Made by a program: the position numbers and the translations under genes
Notes under the pieces: generated by a model
Database searches by the model: none
What the model was told of the DNA's origin: nothing
What the model saw: only the letters and a program-made list of their open reading frames with translations
NCBI GenBank assembly: GCA_037445635.1
Contig: JBBIKC010000002.1
Coordinates: 183,860 to 247,859 of the forward strand
Length of the DNA: 64,000 nucleotides
Source: JBFMCC01 sp037445635
Lineage (GTDB): Bacteria > Chloroflexota > Anaerolineae > Anaerolineales > Villigracilaceae
Reading direction: 5' to 3'
Part shown: positions 34,272 to 43,591 of the stretch, one piece after another
Numbering within the stretch: the stretch's first letter is position 1
Layout of the letters: every line of letters starts with the position of its first letter

Positions 34272-35045
34272 ATGCCTTTCCACGAAAAAGACGGCATTCG
34301 TTATTTCACCTTTGACTTCTTCGCGTCCCTGCCGCACGCGGTATTCACGCGCCGCGGCGGAGTCAGCCCCGCGCCGTATCAATCGCTCAACATGGGCGGG
34401 AGCGTTGGGGATGAACTGCCCAACGTGCGCGCCAACCGCATCCGCGCGTTTCGCGCCCTGGGACGCGACCCCGATTCGCTCTTCGACGTGTGGCAGGTCC
34501 ACAGCGCGGACGTGGTCCACGCCGACGCGCCGCGCGGCCAGGCGCAATATCAGAGAGCCGACATCATCACCACCGACCGCCCCGGCTTGACGCTGACCAT
34601 GCGCTTCGCGGACTGCGTGCCGCTGTTGTTCCACGATGCGCGCAAGGGCGTTGTTGCCGCGGCGCATGCGGGCTGGCTGGGCACGGTGCGGGACGTGCCC
34701 GGCGCGGCGGTGGCGTCCCTCCGGGCGCGCTACGGCTCGAACCCGCAGGATGTCCGCGCTGCCATCGGCCCCTCCATCGGCCCCGATCATTACGAGATCG
34801 GCGAGGACGTCATACAGCATGTCAGGCAGACATTTGGCAGGAACGCGGACGACTTGCTCGAATCGCATGAGGGACGCGTGCGTTTCGATCTCTGGGCGGC
34901 CAACCGCTTTTTGCTCGAACGCGCAGGCGTCGGGCAGATAGAGACCGCCGAAATCTGCACTGCCTGTCATCTGGAGGACTGGTTCTCGCACCGCGCCGAG
35001 AAGGGACGCACCGGCAGGTTTGGGATGCTCCTGGCTCTTTCGTAG
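34272..35045 (+). CDS. pgeF: Polyphenol oxidase family / purine nucleoside phosphorylase-like (YfiH)
   Basis: A 257-residue member of the YfiH/PgeF family. The zinc-binding and active residues are in FADCVPLLF, AAHAGWLGT and the late ICTACHLEDWFSHR. Characterised members act on adenosine or inosine or remove wrong L-Ser from peptidoglycan precursors; which applies here is unknown. It begins 3 nt after the DUF2085 fusion gene. Confidence 0.9.
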   Translation: MPFHEKDGIRYFTFDFFASLPHAVFTRRGGVSPAPYQSLNMGGSVGDELPNVRANRIRAFRALGRDPDSLFDVWQVHSADVVHADAPRGQAQYQRADIITTDRPGLTLTMRFADCVPLLFHDARKGVVAAAHAGWLGTVRDVPGAAVASLRARYGSNPQDVRAAIGPSIGPDHYEIGEDVIQHVRQTFGRNADDLLESHEGRVRFDLWAANRFLLERAGVGQIETAEICTACHLEDWFSHRAEKGRTGRFGMLLALS

Positions 35046-35095
35046 GCAGGTGTCAGATGGCCTGTCGTCCAAAATCGTGATCGTAAAATACAGGC

Positions 35096-35842
35096 ATGGA
35101 ATCTCTCGTCGCCTCCATCCAAGAACGATACCAGCAGACCTTGGACCGAATCACCTCCGCCGAACGCGCCAGCGGACGCATCCCCGGCTCGACGCGGCTG
35201 GTGGTGGTGACCAAGTCCCAGCCGCTGGAAGTGGTGAAGGCCGCCCTCGAAGCAGGAGTGAGGCTTCTTGGCGAGAATTACGCCGAGGAAGCCGCAGGGA
35301 AGATGGGCGCCATCGGCCCGCGGCCCGGCGTGGAGTGGCACATGATCGGCCACGTGCAGAGCCGCAAGGCGGACTTGATTCCCGGCAATTTTTCGCTGAT
35401 GCACTCGCTCGACAACCTGAAGCTGGCAAACCGCCTGAATCGATTTGCGGGCGAAAGAGGGGTGACCCTGCCTGTCCTGCTGGAACTGAATGTTGGGGGC
35501 GAGACGAGCAAATATGGCTGGCAGGCTGTAAACGAATTGCAATGGGCGAACCTTTTGTCTGAGGTGGAAGCCGTGCTAAAATTGGAGCGCCTGTCGGTGC
35601 GCGGGCTGATGACCATGCCGCCGCTCGAGGAGGACCCGCAAAAGACGCGCCCTTATTTCGAACGGCTGCGCCGCCTGCGCGACGATTTGGCAGAGCGTTT
35701 TCCGCAGGCCGGGTGGAGCGAACTCTCCATGGGCACAAGCGCCGATTTCGAGGCGGCAGTGGCGGAGGGTGCGACGCTCGTCAGGGTGGGGACGGCCATC
35801 TTGGGGCCGCGCCCGCCCAAAGTCGGGAATGACGCGAGGTGA
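35096..35842 (+). CDS. YggS-family PLP homeostasis protein
   Basis: A 248-residue fold-type III PLP-binding protein with the lysine K40 in VVTKSQP, then GENYAEEA, EWHMIGHVQS, NVGGETSKYGW and LSMGTSADFEAAV. Members (YggS/PLPBP) balance pyridoxal phosphate in the cell. TAAAAT at 35084-35089 is six bases before the ATG, so a leaderless mRNA is likely. It begins a yggS-yggT-yggU order common in bacteria. Confidence 0.93.
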   Translation: MESLVASIQERYQQTLDRITSAERASGRIPGSTRLVVVTKSQPLEVVKAALEAGVRLLGENYAEEAAGKMGAIGPRPGVEWHMIGHVQSRKADLIPGNFSLMHSLDNLKLANRLNRFAGERGVTLPVLLELNVGGETSKYGWQAVNELQWANLLSEVEAVLKLERLSVRGLMTMPPLEEDPQKTRPYFERLRRLRDDLAERFPQAGWSELSMGTSADFEAAVAEGATLVRVGTAILGPRPPKVGNDAR

Positions 35843-35845
35843 TGT

Positions 35846-36106
35846 TTGGATATTCTGATTCGATTGGTCAACGTCTTCGCCCAGTTGCTGATCCTGCTGG
35901 TGATTCTTTCGTCCGTCCTTTCATTCTTTCTCGATCCGTATCACCCCGTGCGCCGCGCGATTGACAACATTGTTGCCCCGCTGTTGAATCCGATCCGCCG
36001 TGTGGTGCCGCTGGTGGGCGTGTTCGATTTCAGCCCGCTGGTGCTGATCCTGTTGATCGAAGTCTTGCGGATCGCGCTGGTCAATTTCATGTTTGCGTTG
36101 AGGTAG
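35846..36106 (+). CDS. YggT-family membrane protein
   Basis: An 86-residue two-helix membrane protein with the YggT core (DPYHPVRRAIDNIVAPLLNPIRR). The start is TTG, with GAGGTGAT just upstream as ribosome site, overlapping the YggS stop region. Family function is unclear; it is often linked to osmotic or cell-division genes. Confidence 0.87.
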   Translation: MDILIRLVNVFAQLLILLVILSSVLSFFLDPYHPVRRAIDNIVAPLLNPIRRVVPLVGVFDFSPLVLILLIEVLRIALVNFMFALR

Positions 36107-36108
36107 CC

Positions 36109-36417
36109 ATGCCGCGAAAATTTCGTTTACACGGTGGGAGGAAGGGCGCCGCGCTGGCGGTGCGCGTTACGCCGCGGGCGAGCAGCAACGAGATCGTCGA
36201 AGTGCAAAGCGACGGGACGGTGAAGATTCATATCAAGGCTCCTCCGGTGGAGGGCGCCGCCAATGAGGAACTGGTGAAGTTCCTGGCGGAAGTGCTGGGC
36301 GTGCCGAAATCGCGGATCGAAGTTGTGGCCGGCGCGTCGGGCCGCGACAAACTGGTGTCGGTGCTGGATATGGACGCCGAAACGGTTCACAACCGAATCG
36401 TCGGGCACTTGAAATAG
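36109..36417 (+). CDS. DUF167 / YggU family protein
   Basis: A 102-residue small alpha/beta protein with the family pattern VRVTPRASSNEI, KAPPVEGAANEEL and EVVAGASGRDK. Function unknown. It follows yggT by 2 nt and ends the run; a terminator begins right after the stop. Confidence 0.9.
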   Translation: MPRKFRLHGGRKGAALAVRVTPRASSNEIVEVQSDGTVKIHIKAPPVEGAANEELVKFLAEVLGVPKSRIEVVAGASGRDKLVSVLDMDAETVHNRIVGHLK

Positions 36418-36420
36418 CCA

Positions 36421-36450
36421 AACTGGCCGCAATCAGCGGCCAGTTTTCTT
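36421..36450 (+). terminator. Rho-independent terminator after yggU-like gene
   Basis: AACTGGCCGC (36421-36430) and GCGGCCAGTT (36436-36445) form a perfect 10-bp stem with a five-base loop, followed by TTCTT. Confidence 0.88.
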
Positions 36451-36476
36451 GTCGCTTTCTCGCTTGCGTGTATAAT
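36449..36476 (+). promoter_or_regulatory. Promoter of the class I aminotransferase gene
   Basis: TTGTCG at 36449-36454, a 16-bp spacer and TATAAT at 36471-36476. It begins directly at the T-tract of the preceding terminator. The mRNA leader contains GGCCTGCGGAGGCC, which includes the ribosome-site purines (GGAGG). Confidence 0.6.
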
Positions 36477-36519
36477 CGCAGAAATTTTAACTGGCCTGCG
36501 GAGGCCGGAGGGAGCAGAT

Positions 36520-37707
36520 ATGACACACATCGTTGACTCGGTTTCACTGGGGGCGATTGTTCAGGTGCGCGACCGCCTGCTCGAACAGCAGGCGCGCGGC
36601 CGAAAGGTGCTGCGGCTCGAATCGGGCGATCCGTCTTTCGACATTCCCGTCCACGTGCGCGAGGCGATGGAGAAAGCCCTGCGCGACGGACTGACTCATT
36701 ACACGGCCTCGACGGGGATTCCCGCGTTGCGCGAGGCGATCCTGCGCAAGGTGACGACTGAAAACGGCCTGCACGTTCCCGATGCGGATCATGTCGTTGT
36801 GACGAACGGCGGGATGCACGGATTGTATATTTTGTTCCGCGCCCTGCTCGACGCGGGCGACGAAGTAATTTTGCCCGACCCGATGTGGACGGAGATTGCC
36901 GAGAACATCCGCCTCGGCGGCGGGACCCCGGTCCCGGTTCCGTTGCGGCCCGGGAACGGCTACCAGTACGATGTGACCGAGATCGAGTCTGCCATCACGC
37001 CGCGCACGCGCGCCATCTTCGTCAACACGCCGCACAACCCGACCGGGGCAGTGTCCAAGCGCGCCACTCTGGAGGCCGTTGCCGCGCTGGCGGAAAAACA
37101 CAACCTGTTCCTGGTCAGCGACGAGGCTTATGAGCACGTCATCTTCGATGGGGCGCAGCATGTCAGTTTGGGATCCCTGCCCGCCGCGCAGGGACGGACG
37201 CTTACCACCTTTTCGATGTCCAAGACCTACGCCATGAGCGGGTTGCGCATGGGCTACGTGGTCGTGACGGATACCCGGCTGCTCGAACGCATCAAGAAAC
37301 TGGTGCGGTGCACGATCAACGGCGTCAACTCGGTGGCGCAGTATGGCGCGGCCGCGGCGTTGAGCGGTCCGCAGGAGGCGACGCGGGCGATGGCATTCGA
37401 ATATCAGAAACGGCGCGACATTTTATTCGCCGCGCTGGAAGAAGCGCCTTATGTGAAGGCGTTCAAGCCGAGCGGCGCGTTCTATCTGTGGGCGCGCATC
37501 CAGCCCGATTGGCCCGGCTATGACGGAAAGACCGACGACTGGTCCATGACCAATTACCTGATCGATTCGGCTGGCATCGGTTCTTCGCCCGGCTCGGCAT
37601 TCGGCGCGGCCGGCGCGGGGCACATCCGCTTTGCGTTTTCGTGCTCGACGAGCCAGGTGGAAGAGGCCGCGGGGTTACTGCCCCAAACATTGCGCGCCGC
37701 CGGGTGA
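36520..37707 (+). CDS. Class I/II aminotransferase (aspartate aminotransferase-like)
   Basis: A 395-residue fold-type I PLP enzyme with ESGDPSFD near the start, NTPHNPTGAV, SDEAYEHVIF, the PLP lysine K235 in SMSKTYAMSGLR, and a late FSCSTSQVEEA. It transfers amino groups between amino and keto acids; the exact specificity is not visible. The gene has its own promoter and ends at a bidirectional terminator. Confidence 0.92.
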   Translation: MTHIVDSVSLGAIVQVRDRLLEQQARGRKVLRLESGDPSFDIPVHVREAMEKALRDGLTHYTASTGIPALREAILRKVTTENGLHVPDADHVVVTNGGMHGLYILFRALLDAGDEVILPDPMWTEIAENIRLGGGTPVPVPLRPGNGYQYDVTEIESAITPRTRAIFVNTPHNPTGAVSKRATLEAVAALAEKHNLFLVSDEAYEHVIFDGAQHVSLGSLPAAQGRTLTTFSMSKTYAMSGLRMGYVVVTDTRLLERIKKLVRCTINGVNSVAQYGAAAALSGPQEATRAMAFEYQKRRDILFAALEEAPYVKAFKPSGAFYLWARIQPDWPGYDGKTDDWSMTNYLIDSAGIGSSPGSAFGAAGAGHIRFAFSCSTSQVEEAAGLLPQTLRAAG

Positions 37708-37713
37708 GACGGT

Positions 37714-37748
37714 AACGCGACGGTCGCCTCGAAGGCGACCGTCGCGTT
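37714..37748. terminator. Bidirectional terminator between convergent genes
   Basis: AACGCGACGGTCGCC at 37714-37728 pairs perfectly with GGCGACCGTCGCGTT at 37734-37748 (15 bp). TT-GTTT follows on the plus strand and the TTAC-rich side lies on the minus strand, so it can serve both genes. Confidence 0.85.
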
Positions 37749-37750
37749 GT

Positions 37751-40183
37751 TTAACTGACGGGGCTGTAAATTGTGCGATAGATATTGTAAATCTCGTAAA
37801 TGAATCGAATGTAATCGCGCGTTTCGGCAAAGCGCACGATTTCGAGGAACAGGTCGGGGTCGCCTCCTGCCAGGTCGTGCCAGACGGCGGCGTTGCCCGG
37901 GCCGCTGTTGTACGCGGCCAGCATAGCATACATGTCTCCCTCGAGCAGGGCGCGGTTGGTGTTGAGATAATGCGTCCCCAGCCGCACGCTGACAATTGGA
38001 CGATACAAATCATCGGCCTGGAAATTGACCGGCCAGCCCAGGTCTGCGGCGATGCTGGCGCCGGTCGAGGGGACGATTTGCATCAGGCCGTGTGCCCCTG
38101 CGGCGGAGCGCACGAAGCCCTCGAACAGGCTCTCCTGCCGCATCACACTGAACAGGAACAACGGATCGAATCCGTTCTCGGCCGCGGCAGGGAGCACCAG
38201 GTCCTTGTAATACAACCCGTAACGCACGTGATTGAAATAACGCGGCGCGGCCAGCGAACTGGTCTGCTCGTCCAGCCCGGCCAGGGTCAATACCTGGCGC
38301 GAGGCGAAGATGGCGGAGCGATACAATCCAAGGTCGAGTAAATAATTCGCGAGGCGGAAACTGTCGGTTGGACTGCTTTCGACGGATTTTCGCAGGCTCT
38401 CGAATTCGAGGCGCGCCTCGCTGTACAGTCCCAGCGCCCACAACTCCGTGCCGCGGATGAAACGCGGGTCGGAGGCCAGCGCGCCCGGCGAGGAGAGATC
38501 TGTATCGGCGGGCAGACCGAAGGTGACGCGCACCCAGGACGCGGCTTCGGCGCGTCCGGCGCTCAGATCAACATCGAGATTGATGATGGACGGCGCGGCA
38601 AACGGGACGCGTCCCAGCAACAGATCGCGGGCGCGCTCGCTGTAGTAGCCGGTCGGGTCGAGACTTTGGGCCTGCTGCCAGGCGGCCTGGGCCGCGGCCG
38701 CGTCCCCAAGTCTTTCCTGTGACTTGCCGATCCACATCTGGAATCGCGACTGGTCGTATTTCTGTATGGCTGTCGTCAATCCGCGCTGAAAGACAGCGAG
38801 GGCGCGGCCGTAGTCTCCGAGGCGGTAATAGGTGATGCCTGCGAAGAAGATGGAGTCGATCGCCTGCTGGCCGCCGTATTCGTCCGCGACGCGCTCCCAG
38901 GTCTGGGCAGCCTCGGCGAGACGGTTGTCGCGCTCGAGAATGCGCGCCGCGTCCATCAAATAGTCTGCCGCCACCGGGCTGGACGGGGCGACGGCCACGA
39001 AATCCAGCAGGGTCTGCGCGGCGGATTGGTAATCGCCGATGACCGCCCACTGCGTGAAGGCCTTTTCGCTCCACGCCTCGGTCCAATTGCTGTTGGCGGA
39101 ATAACTCAAAATAAAAGTTGTGAAATCCTGAATGGCCTCTTCGTGACGGTCCAGCGCATTGAGGGTGAGGGCGCGGTAATAGCGCGCGGTGCCGTCCGAG
39201 TCCAAGCCTGCTTCGAGGTAGCGATTCAGCGCAGCGAGAGCAACATCGTAGCCGGTGGCGCCGCTCTGGGCGGCAAAATAATCCACCAGCCCGCGGTCGA
39301 GGTCGCTGACCTGCACCTGCGCGTTGACCAGTTCCACGAGGCTGTTGTAGGAGTAAATGGAAAGGGGGTAGTTTTCGACCGCATGCAGAAAGCGTTGATA
39401 CGCCAAATCCGTCTGGCCGAGTTTGAGATGAATTTGCCCGGCCAGGTAATCAATTTGAGCCTTGATGTAATCGTTGGTGGTCGCGGCGAAGACGGTGTCG
39501 TACAACACGAGGGCGTTGGCATAATCGCCGATGGCGGCGCGCGTCTCGGCGATTTTGAGTTGAAGCAAGATGCTGTCGTCCAGGCGCGGAGCCTGTGACG
39601 CGGCGTTGTACGCGCCCAGGGCTTCCGCGTAATTGGCGTTTGCGTACAGGGCATCGCCCTGCAATTCGAGCGCATAGGCGTCCAGCACGCCGGGGCGCAG
39701 GGACAGATAGATCCCATATTCGCTCGCGGCCGATTGGTATGAGCCAAGTTGTGTGTAGGCCTCGGCGAGCAGGAAATGCACACGGGCGGCTTCGAGCGTA
39801 TCGGGATATTGATTGATGAGAACCGTGCCGTGGACGAGCGCGCCTTCGTAATCGCCGCTTTCGTAGGCGGTGCGCGCCAGTCCCCACATGGCTGCGGCCT
39901 GCACGGCGCGGTCAGTGGATTCGGATAATGCCTGCTGGTATTCGGCGCGCGCCAAGTCGTAATCGCCGTTGAACAACGCGTGGTCGCCGCTCTCGACGCG
40001 CACCTCGGGAATCGGCGTGGGGCTTGGCGTCGGCGTCAGGGTGGCGGTGGGAGTGAACGTGGGACTTGGAGTGTAAGTCGGGCCGAAGGGCAGGGGTGGG
40101 ACAGTCCCGCCGGGGATGAGACTGCACGCCAGAATAGCGGCGGCCAGCCCCAGTCCGAGCAGGAGGCGCAGGGGACGATTCAT
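37751..40183 (-). CDS. Lytic transglycosylase lipoprotein (Slt-type with TPR helices)
   Basis: An 810-residue exported lipoprotein: signal peptide with lipobox ILAC (C20), a Pro/Thr linker, then TPR-like helical repeats from about 60 to 640, and a C-terminal SLT domain. The catalytic glutamate is in MRQESLFEG (about E682), with GAHGLMQIVP and AAYNSGPGN following. It cleaves peptidoglycan glycan strands. The start at 40183 is chosen for the signal peptide and because a promoter (TTGACA, 17 bp, TATAAG) ends 7 nt upstream; the longer frame is not family-like. Confidence 0.9.
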   Translation of the reverse strand: MNRPLRLLLGLGLAAAILACSLIPGGTVPPLPFGPTYTPSPTFTPTATLTPTPSPTPIPEVRVESGDHALFNGDYDLARAEYQQALSESTDRAVQAAAMWGLARTAYESGDYEGALVHGTVLINQYPDTLEAARVHFLLAEAYTQLGSYQSAASEYGIYLSLRPGVLDAYALELQGDALYANANYAEALGAYNAASQAPRLDDSILLQLKIAETRAAIGDYANALVLYDTVFAATTNDYIKAQIDYLAGQIHLKLGQTDLAYQRFLHAVENYPLSIYSYNSLVELVNAQVQVSDLDRGLVDYFAAQSGATGYDVALAALNRYLEAGLDSDGTARYYRALTLNALDRHEEAIQDFTTFILSYSANSNWTEAWSEKAFTQWAVIGDYQSAAQTLLDFVAVAPSSPVAADYLMDAARILERDNRLAEAAQTWERVADEYGGQQAIDSIFFAGITYYRLGDYGRALAVFQRGLTTAIQKYDQSRFQMWIGKSQERLGDAAAAQAAWQQAQSLDPTGYYSERARDLLLGRVPFAAPSIINLDVDLSAGRAEAASWVRVTFGLPADTDLSSPGALASDPRFIRGTELWALGLYSEARLEFESLRKSVESSPTDSFRLANYLLDLGLYRSAIFASRQVLTLAGLDEQTSSLAAPRYFNHVRYGLYYKDLVLPAAAENGFDPLFLFSVMRQESLFEGFVRSAAGAHGLMQIVPSTGASIAADLGWPVNFQADDLYRPIVSVRLGTHYLNTNRALLEGDMYAMLAAYNSGPGNAAVWHDLAGGDPDLFLEIVRFAETRDYIRFIYEIYNIYRTIYSPVS

Positions 40184-40190
40184 GGCGTCC

Positions 40191-40219
40191 CTTATACTGG
40201 TAAAGTCAGGGGGTGTCAA
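40191..40219 (-). promoter_or_regulatory. Promoter of the lytic transglycosylase, leaderless type
   Basis: On the minus strand: TTGACA (40214-40219), 17-bp spacer, TATAAG (40191-40196), then 7 nt to the ATG. Transcription would start at or next to the start codon. Confidence 0.7.
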
Positions 40220-40345
40220 CCAAAGAAAAATGATGACAAAAGTCACTGTCTGCAAGGTGGCAATTCCTGTATATTAAACATAAATTCGCGGTTACTACTT
40301 TAGAAATAAGGATGTCTCGCCAGCCTATCACCAAAGGAGCTGAGC

Positions 40346-41335
40346 ATGAGGTGTCCTTCATGCAGTTTTGAGAATCGGGAGGGGGTGAAGTTCTGCGAGA
40401 GTTGTGGGGCGGCCTTGCCGGCCGCTGTTTTTTCTCCATCCCTTGTTATTCAACCTGCCATGCAAGTTTGCCCTGTTTGCGGGACTCACAACCGCGCGGG
40501 GGCACGTTTTTGCGGAAAATGCGGGACGACATTTCTTGTTGCGCAGCAGTCTCCAATGGTTGCTGCGTCTAATCGGGATACCGGGCGAAAATCATCTGTA
40601 TCAGGCATTCTGTTTGGGATATTGGCATTGGGTATGCTTTTCATAGGTATTAGCGCTTTTGTCTTTATGGGCGGGATGGGCTTTTTTTCTCCGCCTCAGC
40701 CAGTTCAGCCGACTCAACCTCCCATTGTCATCTATGTGACGGCAACGCCACAGAGCGCAGGCCAGCAACCCGTGGCGCCTCAACCATCGCCGACTCGTTC
40801 TCCGACCCGTGTATCATCCGAGCCGACAGTCGCGCCCTCGACAAAAACAATTGATCGTTGCGGTTTGTTTATTGATCTTGAAATAAAGGTGATTTACCTG
40901 GATTGGATCTCAGGCGCGCCGTTGCAATTTTATGTGAAAATGCCGGGCGGCGTGCCGGGACTGGAGAAGAAGATCAGTGGCGATTCTCAACCCTGGAATT
41001 ATTCGGCCAAGATCGGGGACATGACAACCAATGATTGTCGGTTTATCGAGGGATATAAGGAGCGACTCTATTGCTCGATTGACCTGCCCTCCGGCTACGC
41101 CAATTCAGCGCGCACATTTGACCTGTCTGTGAACGGCTGTTCCTCTCCGATCTATCATACCGGCTGGACGGACGTTCCCGCTTACGTGGGCGGAACATCA
41201 TCGAACTCCTGCGGGGGCGCGCCAAGTAATACTGATTTAATGGCCTTTCAGGCATGGTGTGCTTGTATGGGCGGAGCCTATTCGGTTTTTTACCCGGCGG
41301 GAGAACTTCCTCAGGGTTTCTGCCTCATTCCCTGA
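40346..41335 (+). CDS. Double zinc-ribbon membrane-anchored protein 1
   Basis: A 329-residue protein with two N-terminal zinc ribbons (CPSC...CESCG at 3-23; CPVC...CGKCG at about 46-63). A transmembrane helix (FGILALGMLFIGISAFVF) lies near 88-110, then a Pro/Thr linker and a Cys-containing outer domain with no family I know. Zinc ribbons inside and a globular part outside is a common plan for bacterial surface proteins of unknown role. A good ribosome site (AAAGGAG) precedes the ATG. First of three similar genes. Confidence 0.78.
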   Translation: MRCPSCSFENREGVKFCESCGAALPAAVFSPSLVIQPAMQVCPVCGTHNRAGARFCGKCGTTFLVAQQSPMVAASNRDTGRKSSVSGILFGILALGMLFIGISAFVFMGGMGFFSPPQPVQPTQPPIVIYVTATPQSAGQQPVAPQPSPTRSPTRVSSEPTVAPSTKTIDRCGLFIDLEIKVIYLDWISGAPLQFYVKMPGGVPGLEKKISGDSQPWNYSAKIGDMTTNDCRFIEGYKERLYCSIDLPSGYANSARTFDLSVNGCSSPIYHTGWTDVPAYVGGTSSNSCGGAPSNTDLMAFQAWCACMGGAYSVFYPAGELPQGFCLIP

Positions 41336-41533
41336 TGAGTTATTCAGGAGAATACTTCAATGAAATGTCCGGCCTGTGCATTTGAGAATCGCCCCGACGT
41401 CCGCTTTTGTGAAAACTGCGGAAATCCACTTGCTGTGCCCGAGCCCCAGCAAGCCAGCGGGAGGAGTTGTCCGAATTGCGGGGCGATGAATCCGCTCGAT
41501 ACCCGATATTGCGATCAATAATGTGGAAATCCA

Positions 41534-43591
41534 TTGTTTGTGCAGGTGGCTCCAGCGCGTATTGTGTGTTCATCTTGTGGGATGGAGAATCCCGCTGTAA
41601 ATCGATTCTGTGAGAATTGCGGGTATTCTTTTCAAGTGCATCCTGACCATTCGGATAAGGTTCCTTCGCGGGCGCTGTTCAGGCCTGGAATGGTTTTTCT
41701 TTCCACTATTGGTGTACTCATTCTTGTGTTCGTTGTCGGTTTGATCGGCTGGACCAGCGGCTGGTTCTCGGGCCTTCCGAGCGAGTTAAATCTACCTAGC
41801 GCTGAGGCTGTAGAGTCCGATTGGAGTGAACAGAGTCCACCCAGCGCGGAGGATTTCGAAGATGGCGTCCTGCCAATCGCAATGGTAGATACAACTGTGC
41901 AGGTTCCGACCTTCGCCCCGGAGGATGTTACTCTCAGCGACGCGGCAACTTTTTCTGTAGACCTTACCAATCCAAACGAGAATCCTAACGATGGCCGCCC
42001 AATAATCGCCGAATATCAAGGTTATAAAATCCTTTTCATGGGTGGCGTGGTCACGATGATTGACAACAGCGTCATCACCGGCTTTCCCCTTATCACCGAA
42101 TTGGCACAGGTCGCAAACTTGCCTATCCGTCTCGACGGCATGTCTCTTGGTCCGGGTGTCATGCCTCCGCCTGGCTTTGGCCTCGGTACAATCATAAGTC
42201 TTGGGACAAAAGTGGGTGAATTGGGGCGGGACGGCGTGGTGAGCATTTACGACAGTGGAAAAGATGCGACCGAATGGGCGGGCGAGCAACTTGGAAACGC
42301 GGCCGACGCGACGTGGGATGGGACGAAGTGGGTCGCCAATAAAACAGTGGACACCAGTGTGTGGGTGGGGCAACAAGTGGTGGACGGTGGCCAGTGGGTC
42401 TGGGATGGCACCAAGTACGTGCTGGTAAAAACCAAAGATGTAGGCATGTTTGTCTGGGACGAATCCGTCAAGGGCGGGCGTTGGGTTTACAAAAAAGGCG
42501 AAGCAATGGTCGAATGGATTGCGCTACACTACGATTTTGAAAAAGTTTGCGGACCGCAGGGTGAGCCCGGTCCCGGCTCGGGGTCGAGCGGGACTGGCAC
42601 ACCGGAATACCCAAAATCTGGTTACCAGGCTCCTCAAGGAAAGGAAGATTTCCTCGCGTTAGCACAGGCATGGATGCCCTATTTACAAATGTCCAAGGAT
42701 GAAAAATGTGGTGAGATCAAGCGTGTGGTGGCTAAAGTATTCCCATACCGCGATCATGCGCTGATCGACAACCTCGAAGATGCTGATCGGGTCGAGATTG
42801 TGTACACTTTAGTCTTCTCTTACGATGGTGGACGCTGGTATGGGGGCACGCATCCCGGAGACAACGAGGGATTCGTTATCGGCTTGTTGCCAACTGATAA
42901 TGCTTATGGGCGCTGTGGGGCAACGGATCCGCATTTTCAGTTCTATGCCGGACGGACAGTGAAACATAAGGATGTGGATTTGAAGCCAGACTTGGGTAAT
43001 GTGTTGGGTACGGCAACCAATGAAGTCATTGAGTTCGCAGGTTTTGTAAAAGAGATCGAGGATTTCACTTGGCACGATCTTGGCACCACCTGCCCTAGCA
43101 CCGAGGATCTATCCTATTCCCTCTGGGTTGCCGAAAGCAAACATGCAACCTATTTCAGCCATGAAGAATGCGAAAAAACCATGTTGAGTTGGGAAATCGC
43201 AGGTTTCACGTTTGGTGGCTTGGAGGAGTGCGAGCGTGGACGGCCCCCCTCGGATTTACGCGACCGCGTGGAACTTTGGAGCACTTCAATGGCGGCGGAA
43301 CCTTCGCCCATCCATGGCAAATCCTACGACGATATATCCAGGGGTAATGCTGAAAATCCGTCGGATTTGTATCATGTGCCACTGCTGGAGTGTCCCGATT
43401 TCGACACCGCGAACGCGATCCCTGTTCGATTCACGGGTATTCCCGATAATTCGCAATGGATCGTGACTGTGATAGGCATGGGAGAATTCGATCCCATGGT
43501 GGGTGTTTCTGGTAATCCCTTCATGTGTAATGATGATTCTGATGTCGCCAGCAACTACTCGGTTTCGGGAATTCCCGGCTATGGGGATTAA
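41534..43591 (+). CDS. Central open segment of the broken zinc-ribbon gene
   Basis: The open segment between the two TAA codons, 685 residues if begun at TTG 41534, but no ribosome site supports that start. It contains the third zinc ribbon (CSSC...CENCG), a transmembrane helix (FLSTIGVLILVFVVGLIGW) and an acidic outer part. There is also a repeat region of short WxG-like units (WDGTKWV, VDTSVWVG, WVWDGTKYV at about 245-320). The distal half (about 360-640) resembles a VPS62-like/DUF946 domain, with HPGDNEGF and WVAESKHATYFS, judged only from motifs. Confidence 0.6.
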   Translation: MFVQVAPARIVCSSCGMENPAVNRFCENCGYSFQVHPDHSDKVPSRALFRPGMVFLSTIGVLILVFVVGLIGWTSGWFSGLPSELNLPSAEAVESDWSEQSPPSAEDFEDGVLPIAMVDTTVQVPTFAPEDVTLSDAATFSVDLTNPNENPNDGRPIIAEYQGYKILFMGGVVTMIDNSVITGFPLITELAQVANLPIRLDGMSLGPGVMPPPGFGLGTIISLGTKVGELGRDGVVSIYDSGKDATEWAGEQLGNAADATWDGTKWVANKTVDTSVWVGQQVVDGGQWVWDGTKYVLVKTKDVGMFVWDESVKGGRWVYKKGEAMVEWIALHYDFEKVCGPQGEPGPGSGSSGTGTPEYPKSGYQAPQGKEDFLALAQAWMPYLQMSKDEKCGEIKRVVAKVFPYRDHALIDNLEDADRVEIVYTLVFSYDGGRWYGGTHPGDNEGFVIGLLPTDNAYGRCGATDPHFQFYAGRTVKHKDVDLKPDLGNVLGTATNEVIEFAGFVKEIEDFTWHDLGTTCPSTEDLSYSLWVAESKHATYFSHEECEKTMLSWEIAGFTFGGLEECERGRPPSDLRDRVELWSTSMAAEPSPIHGKSYDDISRGNAENPSDLYHVPLLECPDFDTANAIPVRFTGIPDNSQWIVTVIGMGEFDPMVGVSGNPFMCNDDSDVASNYSVSGIPGYGD

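Noticed and set aside
41519..43591. Alternative genetic code (TAA read as an amino acid) to explain the split gene
   Set aside because: TAA serves as a normal stop elsewhere in the window (for example at 5020-5022, 61068-61070 and at 16327-16329 on the minus strand). The first TAA is explained by an AAT duplication.
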